A stretch of 64,000 nucleotides of DNA from Streptomyces roseolus (GTDB lineage: Bacteria > Actinomycetota > Actinomycetes > Streptomycetales > Streptomycetaceae), in the NCBI RefSeq assembly GCF_014649855.1, contig NZ_BMTV01000004.1:62001-126000 (forward strand). Reading direction: 5' to 3'. Below the pieces are notes generated by a model, which was not told the DNA's origin, did not search any database, and worked only from the letters and a program-made list of their open reading frames with translations. The position numbers and the translations under genes are program-made. Shown in pieces: positions 1-8,787 of this stretch (position 1 is its first letter; the number at the start of each line of letters is the position of its first letter).

Positions 1-1
1 C

Positions 2-1105
2 GCCGCCGGCCTGAACATCATGTCGTCGGTCAGTCGGCACACCAGCGCTCTCGTCGCCAACGACGCGGCTTCGGGCTCGGCGAAGGCACGACGCGCGATC
101 GCCGAGGGCGTCACGGTCATCGACGAGCACACGTTCCTCAAGCTGCTGGGAGAGGTGCGACCCGGAACACCGCACGAGAATCAGGCACCGAAGAAGACCC
201 CGGAAGCGGCGACCCCGGCCACGCCGCCCACCACGCCGACGCCAGCCCCCGCTGCGACCGCAGCCGTCGCGGACATGCCGCCGCCCAGGCGACCCGAGCC
301 CACGCATTCCGCCAAGCCGTTCGGCCGTCGGCGGGTCCTGGTTCTGGGCGGCACCCACGAGGAGGCGTCCGCCGCGCGGGCCAGGGTCGTCGAGCTGGGC
401 GGAGCCGCCGCGATCAACCTCTCGGCGAGCGTCACAGACGTCGTCCTCTTCCCCGGAGGCGAACTCGACCGCCGCATGACCCGCGTCACCGCGTTGGGGC
501 TTCCGGTCCACGCGCACGAATGGCTCGGAGCCCCCGCCTCCGAGTCGGCCGACGTCCCCGCCCAGGACGGTGCGATGACCGGCGTTCTGCCGCGCGGCGG
601 AGTCATCGATCTCCCCACGCTCCCCGCCGCCGGCCAGTGGCACGTAGGTGCCTCCTGGGCACAGCAGACGAACTGCGAGGTCGATGTCGTCGCCTTCGTC
701 CTCGACGAGGACGAGCAGGTCTCCAGCGACGGGGACTTCGTCTTCTACGGCGCACCGGAAAGCCCCGACGGAGCTACCCGCCTCCTCTGCGACGGCCCGA
801 CCGAGCAGACCATCACCGTCGACCTCGCGGCGCTGCCGCCCGCCGCCCACAGGATCGCGATCGCCGCCGCCATCGACGGCGCCGCCGCCTTCGGGGACAT
901 CGGAGCGGTCCAGATGACCCTCGCCCCGGGCGTCGATGCTCCGGCCACGGCCCAGGCCACTCTGGACGCCGCCACCAGCGAGCGCACCCTGCTCCTCGCC
1001 GAGATCTACCGCCGGGGCCCCAAGTGGCGCTTCCGCGCCGTCGGTCAGGGCTACGACCACGGTCTGGAGACCCTCGTACGTGGATACGGCGTCGACGTGA
1101 AGTAA
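2..1105 (+). CDS. Exonuclease/BRCT-TerD fusion protein, N-terminally cut by window edge
   Basis: The reading frame is open to the left edge, so the true start lies outside the window. The first ~45 residues look like the C-terminal half of a BRCT domain, as found behind DEDDh exonuclease domains of DNA polymerase III epsilon-like proteins. A Pro/Ala-rich linker follows, then a second BRCT-like stretch around RRVLVLGGTHEEASAARARV, and a C-terminal TerD domain (about residues 185-361, with the DxDxxVxFDxDFVFY-type region seen as SSDGDFVFYG). TerD proteins bind calcium and belong to tellurite/stress-resistance systems. The architecture suggests a nuclease-linked stress protein, but the catalytic part is not visible here. 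Confidence in TerD is high; the exonuclease assignment is inferred from known domain combinations. Confidence 0.75.
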   Translation, partial: AAGLNIMSSVSRHTSALVANDAASGSAKARRAIAEGVTVIDEHTFLKLLGEVRPGTPHENQAPKKTPEAATPATPPTTPTPAPAATAAVADMPPPRRPEPTHSAKPFGRRRVLVLGGTHEEASAARARVVELGGAAAINLSASVTDVVLFPGGELDRRMTRVTALGLPVHAHEWLGAPASESADVPAQDGAMTGVLPRGGVIDLPTLPAAGQWHVGASWAQQTNCEVDVVAFVLDEDEQVSSDGDFVFYGAPESPDGATRLLCDGPTEQTITVDLAALPPAAHRIAIAAAIDGAAAFGDIGAVQMTLAPGVDAPATAQATLDAATSERTLLLAEIYRRGPKWRFRAVGQGYDHGLETLVRGYGVDVK

Positions 1106-1367
1106 CCCTCGTCGACTGCCAGATGGCGGAAGCCCGGTCCAACGGGTCCAAGAGGGGGCTCGTGGTTGCGCTGCCCGTTTAGGGCGCCTCCGCGAGGTCG
1201 GGGTTCTGGGCAGTCGTCTACGTTGACCGGCCGCAGGGCCGTATCCAGCCTTGAGGTTCTTCTCCCTCTACCTCCGGTGAACTGGCACAGCAGAGGGGCC
1301 CGGCCACGGCCGAGCCCCTCTGATCCGATCTCGCGTCCGTGCTCGACGCTTGTCAGAAGCGGGTGTG

Positions 1368-1865
1368 ATGATCCGCCGCATGGCTACCTGGCTCGACAGC
1401 ACCGACTTCGCCCGCTACGCGCTCATCCCGGAGGAAATCCTTCCGACGTGGGAAGGGACCGAGGCGGAGGAGGTGATCGACGAGTACGTCTCGGCCCTGA
1501 GGATGGCCGGCCACGACATCCTGACGCTCGGCGCCGAGCCCCTGTCCGTCACCTGGCTCGCCGAGCCCCTCACGTTCGCGCGCTGGTGCTACGCCGACGA
1601 CGACACGGGACTGCTGTCCGCCGTCCACGCCGCCGGATCCGCCGACGGCTGGAAGGACGTCCTCACCCTCGGACTCGGAGGACGATACGTCCTGGCCGAC
1701 GCCGCCTACGAGGCCGACAGGATCCTCGACTCCCTGCAGGATGCACAGCAGCCGGCGGAGGCGCTCCGCGTCGAACTGTCACCGGGCCGCTATCGCGTCC
1801 AGTCCCTGATCGTCGATCCCGACCCCAATACACAGTTCATGTTGGAACGGCTGCTGCCCGAATGA
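1368..1865 (+). CDS. Imm21-like putative immunity protein
   Basis: A protein of about 165 aa. Its opening (WLDSTDFARYALIPEEIL..W.G) and the segment LAEPLTFARWCYADDDTGLL resemble the Imm21 family, small proteins often found next to polymorphic toxins. No toxin gene is visible in the window. ATG codons at 1350, 1368 and 1380 are all possible; I chose 1368 because a purine-rich AGAAGCGGG lies just upstream. It stands alone between two unrelated genes, in a stretch of accessory-looking small genes. Function as an immunity protein is an inference from a weak motif match. Confidence 0.6.
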   Translation: MIRRMATWLDSTDFARYALIPEEILPTWEGTEAEEVIDEYVSALRMAGHDILTLGAEPLSVTWLAEPLTFARWCYADDDTGLLSAVHAAGSADGWKDVLTLGLGGRYVLADAAYEADRILDSLQDAQQPAEALRVELSPGRYRVQSLIVDPDPNTQFMLERLLPE

Positions 1866-1905
1866 TCGACAAGCCCGAGGTCTTTCCCTCTGGTGGGATG
1901 CGGTC

Positions 1906-2442
1906 ATGTACTACGACGATCTCAGCCCCTACGCCTACCCCGTCACCGAGGACGGCGACGTGTTCACCGAGGTCGGCAGCGGCGTGCGGTTCGTCACCGT
2001 GCGCGATGCCTACCGCCGGCTCAACATCGGCTGGCTGGAGACGGGACGGCCCTGGACCGCGGGGCCGGCTCCCGCGGAGTTCGCGTCCAAGCTGTCGACG
2101 GTGCTGGGGGAGCAGGCCGTGAACCAGGCTCTCGGCGTGCACGAGTGCGACCTGTGCCCCGAACCGCTCGACGACGCCCGTCCCTGGTACGAACCCCGGC
2201 CGGGGCATCGACGCGCCAGCGCCGGTACAGGAGAGATACGGGTACCTGGGGCTCCCGGGACCGCCTACGCAGCCCCCTGCCTGATCGGGCACTACGTACT
2301 CGATCACAGCTACCTGCCACCCCGCGAGTTCGTCGACGCCGTCCTCGCCTTCGACCTCCAGCACCGCTCGACCACGTATCCCTGGATCGCCTTCCCCTGG
2401 ATCCCCGACGACGCCGAACTGTACGACGCCAGGTTCGAGTAA
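1906..2442 (+). CDS. Conserved hypothetical protein (DUF7919-like)
   Basis: 178 aa, opening with MYYDDLSPYAYP and containing LNIGWLETG and a HECDLCPEP segment. I recognise this opening from a family of uncharacterised actinobacterial proteins that occur near small toxin/immunity-like genes; I know no function. No signal peptide or membrane segment is seen. The single CxxC-like CDLC could bind a metal. It lies 40 bp after the Imm21-like gene and may be cotranscribed with it. Confidence 0.6.
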   Translation: MYYDDLSPYAYPVTEDGDVFTEVGSGVRFVTVRDAYRRLNIGWLETGRPWTAGPAPAEFASKLSTVLGEQAVNQALGVHECDLCPEPLDDARPWYEPRPGHRRASAGTGEIRVPGAPGTAYAAPCLIGHYVLDHSYLPPREFVDAVLAFDLQHRSTTYPWIAFPWIPDDAELYDARFE

Positions 2443-2586
2443 CGCCCCCTTCGATGAACAGCATCAGGGCGAACCTCTGTCGGCCCACATCCGGATAAGC
2501 CTGATCAGGCACGCGGCAAGGCGCTCACCGCCGCGAGGGACCTCGTCGGGCAAGGATCCCGGGCCATGGTTGTCCGACGCCGTCTG

Positions 2587-2987
2587 TGTCTGATCGTTCC
2601 GACGCCTACGCTTCGGCGATGAACCCCGACCTCTTCACCCGGGTCGATATGGATGCGACTCTCGGTCTTGCCGGTCCAGACAGCCAGGCAGTCCCGGTTC
2701 CCGCGGTGGACTGGCTCGGCGACGTGCAGACGAACACCGGTCAGGCCCTCAAGCGCTTCTTGACGAACTGGTACCCGGCAACCCACCCCCAGGAGCCGGT
2801 CGCCGGCGTGCCCGGTTCCGTCCCACGAGCACTGGCCGACTTCTGCCACCTCGCCGTGCAACGTCCGGCCGTCCTCGGCCGCCACAATCGCATCAAACCA
2901 ATCAACGAGATACGAGTAGAACAAGGACGGCGCCGGACACCAGGGAGGTGTCACGCGGTACGTCACGACAGGCCCAGGGTCCGTTGA
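2587..2987 (+). pseudogene. Probable truncated hypothetical gene
   Basis: An open frame of up to 133 aa. The middle (LKRFLTNWYPATHPQEPVAG...PRALADFCHLA) looks like the start of a Streptomyces family of SMI1/KNR4-like small proteins. After NEIRVEQ the sequence turns into basic, low-quality protein (GRRRTPGRCHAVRHDRPRVR) unlike the family, so the original 3' end appears to be lost. The breakpoint is close to the integrase fragment at 3060-3250, consistent with a deletion at an old integration site. Product unknown. Confidence 0.4.
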
Positions 2988-3059
2988 GGTGCACCGGCTT
3001 GCCGCGTTCACCCGACGAGCACGCCATCGGGGTCATCACCCGGCAATACCAGCCTGTCG

Positions 3060-3250
3060 TCAGCGAACGCGGCCCGGGCTCCTTCGGGTAGCCGGTGGGC
3101 GCGGAACCGCAGGACTTGAAGGCGCTCGCATACCCGGAAGCGCCCGGGGTCCCTCGATGCGTCGCTGGAGCTCGGCGGTCTGGCCGGTGATGCAGCGGGC
3201 GTACGTGGAGAGCAGGACGGGGACGCTGTTGCCGGCCCAGTCGGCGACCT
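3060..3250 (-). pseudogene. C-terminal remnant of a tyrosine-type integrase
   Basis: Reading the minus strand from about 3250 gives VADWAGNSVPVLLSTYARC followed by ITGQTAELQRRIE. This is the usual end of Streptomyces phage or integrative-element integrases (WAGHSVDVLL..YAKC.DGQ...RRI), including the His/Asn and Tyr region of the catalytic box. An in-frame stop sits directly upstream and no other integrase domain remains, so it is a dead fragment. The frame ends at the TGA whose complement is 3060-3062. It marks a former mobile-element boundary next to the arsenic island. Confidence 0.6.
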
Positions 3251-3256
3251 GTGGTC

Positions 3257-3574
3257 ATGGCCCTGCTGTTCGACACGGACTTCGACCGACCGCGGGGCAC
3301 CCGCACCTTCCGTCATCTCGACGGCCGCCCCCTCACCGACGAAGAGCAGGCAATCGCCGATGACGCGACTCTCGAAGAATTCCAGGCCGTCGGCGTTCGT
3401 ATCCACGACCCCGAAGCAGGAACCGAAGCCGAAGCAGCCGTCACCGAACTCGCCAAGCTGATCTATTCCTACGCCCTGGACCATCACGTGGCCCTCGTCC
3501 AGTTCATGACCCACGAGGACATGCTCGAATACGACCGGCTGTGCGGCATCATCACCGCAGACGCCGATTCCTAA
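3257..3574 (+). CDS. Hypothetical acidic small protein
   Basis: 105 aa from ATG 3257 (a GTG at 3251 is also in frame). The sequence is acidic and helical (DEEQAIADDATLEEFQAVG, LAKLIYSYALDHHVALVQF) with no signal or membrane segment. I do not recognise the family. Its start abuts the broken end of the integrase fragment, so the native N-terminus could be missing. Codon usage is similar to its neighbours. Confidence 0.5.
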   Translation: MALLFDTDFDRPRGTRTFRHLDGRPLTDEEQAIADDATLEEFQAVGVRIHDPEAGTEAEAAVTELAKLIYSYALDHHVALVQFMTHEDMLEYDRLCGIITADADS

Positions 3575-3720
3575 CCCAAGAGAAACAGCAGAAACGGACC
3601 AGATCCGCTGCGGAATAACCGGCCGGTGGCGGGACCCTCCCCGCCACCGGCAGCGCTCTGTCCGGGAGGCCGGGTCTCCCCCGGCCCAACCCCGGAAGCG
3701 GCCTGCCGAATCGGCCGGAG

Positions 3721-4983
3721 CTACCCCCGAGGTCGCGAGCCCTGAGTAGAGCCGGCCGGTGCCGTCTTCCGGACCGACGAACCAGTGGCGATGACCGCGG
3801 CGCCCCCGGCCAGGGCCGCCAGGACCAGGAAGAGCGCGGGGTATCCGCCGAGCGGGGCCGCGAAGAAGGCCGCGGCGAAGGGCGCCAGGGCGGAGGCCGC
3901 CATCGCGGGTGCGCCGAGCAGGCCGGAGAGTTGGCCGTAGTGCCGGGCGCCCCAGCGGTCGGTGACGGCGGTGGCCTGGAGGAGGGTGAGATTGCCGCGG
4001 ACCGTGCCGGCGACGACGGAGGCTGCGACCAGGAGGCCGTAGGGGCCGGGGACGAGGGCGAGGGCGGCGGTGGTCAGGCTGCCGAGGGCGACGAGGATCA
4101 CCGTGCGCGGAGTGGTGCCGGTGCGGCGGGCCAGCGGGGCGTAGAGGAGGCGTCCGAGCGTCTGCCCGGCGCCGCCGAGACCGAGGGCCCAGGCGGCCTG
4201 GGTGGTGGTGTAGCCCCGTTCGACGAGGAGGGGGACGAGCGTGATGACGGCGGCGTACATCGTGAACGCGGAGAGGGTGAAGGCCACGCCGAGGAGGACG
4301 AAAGGACGGCTGCGGACGATCGCGGCGGGTAGGTCGTCGGACGTGGCGGGCAGGACGGCCGGTGCCGGTGGCCAGGGGGCCCGGAGTGCGAGGGCGTGGG
4401 CGGGAATCGTGAGGGCCGCGAGGATCCCGGCCAGCACGAGGTAGGTGTGGCGCCAGGTCAGGTGAGTCGCGAGGGTCGCGGTGAGCGGGGCGAAGACCGT
4501 GGAGGCCAGGCCGCCCGCGAGGGTGACGATCGTGAGGGCGCGGACGTGATCGGGCGCCCACCACCGGGTGAGGGCGGCGAAGGCGGGCTGGTAGAAGGTG
4601 GCCGCCATGCCGAGTCCGGCCAGGAGCCAGCCCGCGAAGAAGACGGGCGGGTTCGGGGCGAGGGCGATGACCATCAGGCCGGTCGCTCCCGACACCGAAC
4701 CCGCCGTCATGACGGCGCGGGGGCCGTGCCGGTCGATGATCCGGCCCACACCGATGCCGGCGACGCCCGAGACGACCAGGGCGAGCGAGAAGGCGGCCGT
4801 GGTGAGGCTCGTGGACCAGCCGGTGGCAGCGGTGATCTGCGGGTTCAGGACCGGGAAGGCGTAGTAGACGATGCCCCATCCGGTGATCTGCGTGAGACAG
4901 AGCGCGGGCAGGACGGCGCGGGGCCGTGACCGTTCCTTCGAGTCGGTCACGGCCCCGTGCGACGGGGTGTCGATGCTGGTCAC
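3721..4983 (-). CDS. MFS transporter, arsenic-island associated
   Basis: About 420 aa with roughly twelve hydrophobic segments. Recognisable MFS features are GRIIDRHGPRAVM in the loop between helices 2 and 3, and GQTLGRLLYAPLARR at the equivalent place in the second half. The GTG start overlaps the stop of the flavoprotein gene upstream (GTGA), so the two are translated together. An ATG at 4995 is an alternative start. Linkage suggests export of an arsenical or a cluster product. I cannot show that it is ArsJ or ArsK; the GAPDH partner expected for ArsJ is absent. Confidence 0.75.
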   Translation of the reverse strand: MTSIDTPSHGAVTDSKERSRPRAVLPALCLTQITGWGIVYYAFPVLNPQITAATGWSTSLTTAAFSLALVVSGVAGIGVGRIIDRHGPRAVMTAGSVSGATGLMVIALAPNPPVFFAGWLLAGLGMAATFYQPAFAALTRWWAPDHVRALTIVTLAGGLASTVFAPLTATLATHLTWRHTYLVLAGILAALTIPAHALALRAPWPPAPAVLPATSDDLPAAIVRSRPFVLLGVAFTLSAFTMYAAVITLVPLLVERGYTTTQAAWALGLGGAGQTLGRLLYAPLARRTGTTPRTVILVALGSLTTAALALVPGPYGLLVAASVVAGTVRGNLTLLQATAVTDRWGARHYGQLSGLLGAPAMAASALAPFAAAFFAAPLGGYPALFLVLAALAGGAAVIATGSSVRKTAPAGSTQGSRPRG

Positions 4984-6374
4984 GAGCCGCAGCATCCACC
5001 CGTGGACGGCTCGGTGACGAGGGGCAGGGCGGTGGGGGCACCGAGCTGTACGAGCCGGGGGGCGGGGGCGCAGCAGCCGGCGGAGTCGCCGGACTCGGTG
5101 GCGGGGGCGTCGTACAGGCCGGAGCCGCCGCAGACGCCGGTCTCGGGGAGGGTGAGTTCGACGCGGTCGGCGGAGTCGAGGTCGCCGGCGAGGGCGGCGG
5201 CGACGGAGCGGACCTGCTCGTAGCCGGTGAGGGCGAGGAAGGTGGGGGCACGGCCGTAGGACTTCATGCCGACGAGGTAGACGCCCTGTTCGGGGTGGGA
5301 GAGCTCGCGGTGGCCGTGGGGGTAGACGGTGCCGCAGGAGTGCTGGTTGGGGTCGATGAGCGGGGCCAGTTCGACCGGCGCCTGGAGGCGGTCGTCCAGG
5401 CCGAGGCGGAGTTCGCCGAGGAAGGAGTGGTCGGGGCGCAGGCCGGTGAGGACGATCACCTCGTCGACCGGGTCGAGACGGCGGCCGTCCTCGGCGACCA
5501 GGACGAGGCGCCCGTCGGCGGCCCGCTCGATCGCCTGGGTGCGGAAGCCGGTGACGGCGTCCGCGTGCCCGTCGTCGACGGCGGCCTTGGCCGCGAGGCC
5601 GAGGGCACCGCGGGCGGGGAGCTGGTCGGCGCTGCCGCCGCCGAAGGTGGAGCCGGTCAGGCCCCGGCGGAGGACCCAGAGCGCCTTCGTGCCCGCCTCC
5701 TCGCGGGCGAGGGCGGCGAGGGAGGCGAGCGCGGTGAAGGCGGAGGCGCCGGAGCCGATGACGGCGGTGCGCCTGCCCGCGTACCGGGCGCGGGTGGTGG
5801 GGTCGGTGAGGTCGGGGACGCGGTACGAGATCCGGTCGGCGGCGGCCCGTTCGCCGAGGGCCGGGAGGCCGTCGGCGCCTGCGGGACCGGGGAGGGCCCA
5901 CGTGCCGGAGGCGTCGACGACCGCACGGGCCAGGATCCGCTCCTCGCGCCCGTCGGCGTACGTGACGTGGACGGCGAACGGCTGGGCCTCGCGGTCGGCG
6001 TCCACGATCCGGTCCCGGCCGGCGCGGGAGACGCCGGTGACGCGGGCGCCGGTGCGGACGCGGGCACCGAGGACGTCGGCGAGCGGCTGGAGGTAGCGGT
6101 CCGCCCAGTCACCGCCGGTGGGGTACGCCGCCGGGTCCGGCTTCGCCCAGCCGGTCGGGGCCAGCAGCTTCTCCGCCGCCGGATCGGTGACCTCGCTCCA
6201 GGGCGAGAAGAGCCGCACGTGGGCCCACTCGCGTACCGCCGCGCCCGCCCGCGCACCGGCCTCCAGGACCAGGGGCTCCAGACCGCGTTCGACGAGGTGG
6301 GCGGCGGCGGCCAGGCCGGCGGGACCGGCTCCGACGACCACGACGGGCAGGTGCTCGGTGGCGGTGGCGTTCAT
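4980..6374 (-). CDS. ArsO-like FAD/NAD(P)-binding flavoprotein with cysteine-rich tail
   Basis: 464 aa from an ATG preceded by AAGGGG. Two Rossmann motifs are visible: GAGPAGLAAAAHL near the N-terminus for FAD, and GSGASAFTALASLAAL in the middle for NAD(P)H. This resembles the flavin monooxygenase/thioredoxin-reductase-like proteins called ArsO in arsenic operons, whose chemistry is not settled. The C-terminus is unusual: GVCGGSG, then SAGCCAPAP, then a final GGCCGS, giving vicinal cysteine pairs able to hold trivalent arsenic. It diverges from a second flavoprotein gene across an ArsR-type operator region and is coupled to the MFS gene downstream. Confidence 0.8.
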   Translation of the reverse strand: MNATATEHLPVVVVGAGPAGLAAAAHLVERGLEPLVLEAGARAGAAVREWAHVRLFSPWSEVTDPAAEKLLAPTGWAKPDPAAYPTGGDWADRYLQPLADVLGARVRTGARVTGVSRAGRDRIVDADREAQPFAVHVTYADGREERILARAVVDASGTWALPGPAGADGLPALGERAAADRISYRVPDLTDPTTRARYAGRRTAVIGSGASAFTALASLAALAREEAGTKALWVLRRGLTGSTFGGGSADQLPARGALGLAAKAAVDDGHADAVTGFRTQAIERAADGRLVLVAEDGRRLDPVDEVIVLTGLRPDHSFLGELRLGLDDRLQAPVELAPLIDPNQHSCGTVYPHGHRELSHPEQGVYLVGMKSYGRAPTFLALTGYEQVRSVAAALAGDLDSADRVELTLPETGVCGGSGLYDAPATESGDSAGCCAPAPRLVQLGAPTALPLVTEPSTGGCCGS

Positions 6375-6435
6375 GACGAGTCCCCTTGTGTTTCGACGTC
6401 CGTCGATCTCTTGCGCCCTCAGCATGCATCGGATA

Positions 6436-6465
6436 TCGATAGACGTCAACATAGACATTCATCGA
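6436..6465. promoter_or_regulatory. ArsR-type operator between two divergent flavoprotein genes
   Basis: The 106-bp gap between the two divergent flavoprotein genes carries two ATAGAC half-sites (TCGATAGACG and ACATAGACATTCATCGA), flanked by TCGAT and ATCGA arms. The same ATAGAC/ATCnATG words recur upstream of three other arsenic transcription units in this window. This suggests joint control of both genes by one of the local ArsR repressors. Confidence 0.6.
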
Positions 6466-6480
6466 AACGGAGAAGCGTTC

Positions 6481-7536
6481 GTGGAGCACGTCGATGTGGC
6501 CGTCATCGGAGCCGGGCAGTCGGGCCTCGCCTCGGCGCACCACCTCCTGCGCGAAGGGCTGACCCCGGTGATCCTGGAGGCTTCCGACCGGGCGACCGGT
6601 TCGTGGCCGCGGTACTACGACAGCCTCACCCTGTTCTCGCCCGCCCGGTACAGCTCGCTGCCGGGACTGCCCTTCGGGGGCGACCCGGACCGCCATCCCC
6701 ACCGGGACGAGGTGGTGGCCTACCTGCTGCGGTACGCCGAGCGCCTGGGCGCCGACCTGCGCACCGGACATCGCGTGACCGCGGTGCGCACGGCCGGGAA
6801 GGGCTTCGAACTCGACTTCGCCGACGGGCGGACGCTGGGTGCCGATGCGGTGGTCACGGCGACCGGCGGCTTCGGGCGGCCGAACCGGCCCGCACTGCCC
6901 GGACTGGACTCCTTCACCGGCACGGTGACGCACGTCTCGGAGTACCGCACCCCGGTCCCGTTCGCGGGGCAGCGGGTCGTGGTGGTGGGCGCGGGGAACT
7001 CTGCGGTGCAGGTCGCGGTCGAACTCGCCGGGGCGGCGCGGGTGAGCCTGGCGAGCCGGGCTCCGGTGCGCTGGTTCGCACAGCGGCCGTTCGGGCGGGA
7101 CCTGCACTTCTGGCTCGCGGTCACCGGCGTGGACGCGGCGCCGCTGGGCCGTTTCCAGCGGCGTCCGGCGACGATGGCGGTCATCGACGACGGCCGCTAC
7201 CGCGCCGCCCTCGACTCCGGCCGGCCCGATCGACGCCCCCTCTTCGCCCGTATCGACGGTCCGTCCGTGACCTGGGCCGACGGCGTGACGGAAGAGGTGG
7301 ACGCGATCATCCTGGCCACCGGCTACCGGCCCGACCTCGGCTACCTCGCCCCGCTCGACACCCTCGACCGCGCCGACGGGCCCCGGCATCGAGGCGGCAC
7401 CTCACTCGCCCACCCCCGCCTGGCGCACGTGGGGCTGGAACGGCAGCGCAGCCTGTCGTCCGCGTCCCTCCGCGGGGTCGGCCGCGACGCCCGACGCGTC
7501 GCCGCGCGCCTGGCGCGCGAGCTGCGTCTCCCATGA
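6481..7536 (+). CDS. ArsO-like flavoprotein monooxygenase
   Basis: 351 aa from GTG 6481 with GGAGAA upstream. The N-terminal FAD motif is GAGQSGLASAHHL. The segment SWPRYYDSLTLFSPARYSSLPG is characteristic of the ArsO/CzcO-like flavoprotein family, and a second nucleotide motif GAGNSAVQVAVEL follows. The closing ATGYRPDLGYLAPL box is also typical. The role in arsenic metabolism is known only by association; oxidation or reduction of an organoarsenical is plausible. It diverges from another ArsO-like gene and is followed after 39 bp by an arsR gene whose operator lies in that gap. Confidence 0.8.
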   Translation: MEHVDVAVIGAGQSGLASAHHLLREGLTPVILEASDRATGSWPRYYDSLTLFSPARYSSLPGLPFGGDPDRHPHRDEVVAYLLRYAERLGADLRTGHRVTAVRTAGKGFELDFADGRTLGADAVVTATGGFGRPNRPALPGLDSFTGTVTHVSEYRTPVPFAGQRVVVVGAGNSAVQVAVELAGAARVSLASRAPVRWFAQRPFGRDLHFWLAVTGVDAAPLGRFQRRPATMAVIDDGRYRAALDSGRPDRRPLFARIDGPSVTWADGVTEEVDAIILATGYRPDLGYLAPLDTLDRADGPRHRGGTSLAHPRLAHVGLERQRSLSSASLRGVGRDARRVAARLARELRLP

Positions 7537-7553
7537 CCCCGGGACCTTTGCTT

Positions 7554-7585
7554 TGACGTGTGTCAACATAGACATATGTCGAACG
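7554..7585. promoter_or_regulatory. ArsR-type operator overlapping an arsR start codon
   Basis: TTGACGTGTGTCAA is immediately followed by ACATAGACATATGTCGAACG, which covers the ATG of the following arsR. Both the TTGAC...GTCAA inverted repeat and the ATAGAC word match the site at 6436-6465. Binding here would block translation-proximal transcription, consistent with autorepression. Confidence 0.6.
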
Positions 7586-7941
7586 CGAAGGTGTTGCCGC
7601 TGCTGGAGCCCGCCGTCGAACCGTGCTGCCCACCGCTCACCGAGCGGCCCCTGACCGCCGCGGAAGCCGAGCGGACCGCCCTGATGTTCAAGGCGCTGGG
7701 CGACCCGGTGCGCCTGCGGCTGTTCTCCGCCGTCGCCTCCCACGAGGGCGGCGAGGCGTGCGTGTGCGACATCTCCGATGTCGGCGTCTCCCAGCCGACC
7801 GTCTCCCACCACCTGAAGAAGCTGAAGGAAGCCGGCCTGCTCACCTCCGAGCGACGTGGGACCTGGGTGTACTACCGGGTGGAGCCGGGGGTCCTGGCGG
7901 CGATGGGACAGTTGCTGAGCCCGACGGCGGCCACAGCCTGA
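7576..7941 (+). CDS. ArsR-family metalloregulator
   Basis: 121 aa winged-helix repressor. The HTH is DVGVSQPTVSHHLKKLKEAG, followed by a wing SERRGTWVYYRV. Candidate As(III) ligands are a Cys17-Cys18 pair near the N-terminus and Cys62/Cys64 in the EACVCDI motif of helix 3, the classical ArsR position. It starts inside an ATAGAC-type operator. It sits downstream of an ArsO-like gene and probably represses the divergent flavoprotein units and itself until arsenite binds. Confidence 0.9.
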   Translation: MSNAKVLPLLEPAVEPCCPPLTERPLTAAEAERTALMFKALGDPVRLRLFSAVASHEGGEACVCDISDVGVSQPTVSHHLKKLKEAGLLTSERRGTWVYYRVEPGVLAAMGQLLSPTAATA

Positions 7942-7985
7942 GCGAAGCCCGCTCAATTGTCAGTGGCCGGTCGCATGATGACGGT

Positions 7986-8714
7986 ATGGCCATTGATGTC
8001 GATTGGGCGCGAGCCGAGATCGCCAAGTTCCTGACGCTGACGACGATGCGCTCGGCATCGACCCGCACCTTCATCACGTCCCGCATGCTGACGTTCGGCT
8101 CCGACGACGAGATCGTCGCGAGCGCCCAGGCGGTCGAGCAGATCCTGGACCGTGTCCTACCCACGTGGCGGACCAGCGTCCCCTCGGAGGAAAACGCGGC
8201 AAATCGCTGGTACCAGCACCGGGAAGCAGCCCAGAGGGCCGATGTCGCCCTCCAGCGAGATGCGGAAATCCGCGAACGACTCGGGGACGACGCTCCCCAA
8301 CTCAGCGCCTCGACCATGCACCCCTGGGCCTGGGAAGGCGCCCGGGCCCTCTGGCAGAGCGGCCACTTCCGGCAGGCTGTCACCGCGGCCGCGCGCAAGG
8401 TGAACGCCGAGACCCAGAACAAGCTGGGTCGGCGGGACGCCAGCGAGACGGCCCTCTTCGTGAACGCCTTCTCCAAGGACGCCCCCAAGCCTGGCCAGCC
8501 TCGGCTCCGCCTGATGCCGGACGACGGCAGCGACACCTTCAAGAGCGTTCACCGGGGTGCGGCCTCGTTCGCCGAGGGGTGCTTCGCGGGCATTCGGAAC
8601 CCCAACAGTCATGAGGACGGATTGTCGGAGCTGCCGGAGCACGAGGCACTGGAGCAGCTTGCGGCCATCAGCGTGCTCGCGCGCTGGGTGGACTCGGCCA
8701 CCGTCGAGCGGTGA
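7986..8714 (+). CDS. TIGR02391-family hypothetical protein (Ymh-like)
   Basis: 242 aa. The second half has the family signature HPWAWEGARALWQSGHFRQAVTAAARKVNA...KLGRRD and ends with AEGCFAGIRNPNSHE. This domain (PF09509) occurs alone or fused in many bacteria and phage-like or defence-like contexts, but its activity is not established. The N-terminal ~100 residues are not recognisable. It is not obviously related to arsenic, lies 44 bp after arsR, and ends at a strong terminator hairpin. Confidence 0.75.
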   Translation: MAIDVDWARAEIAKFLTLTTMRSASTRTFITSRMLTFGSDDEIVASAQAVEQILDRVLPTWRTSVPSEENAANRWYQHREAAQRADVALQRDAEIRERLGDDAPQLSASTMHPWAWEGARALWQSGHFRQAVTAAARKVNAETQNKLGRRDASETALFVNAFSKDAPKPGQPRLRLMPDDGSDTFKSVHRGAASFAEGCFAGIRNPNSHEDGLSELPEHEALEQLAAISVLARWVDSATVER

Positions 8715-8720
8715 ACGCGG

Positions 8721-8753
8721 AAGGGGCGCCGACCGTCGCGATCGGCGCCCCTT
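8721..8753. terminator. Bidirectional terminator hairpin
   Basis: AAGGGGCGCCGA (8721-8732) pairs perfectly with TCGGCGCCCCTT (8742-8753) around a short loop. It sits between two convergent genes and can serve both. Confidence 0.8.
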
Positions 8754-8787
8754 CTCGGTGGGGGGACGGGGTGGTGGTCTTCGGGAG

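Noticed and set aside
3721..4983. ArsJ exporter of 1-arseno-3-phosphoglycerate
   Set aside because: No GAPDH gene accompanies it and no diagnostic ArsJ motif was recognised; left as an MFS transporter.
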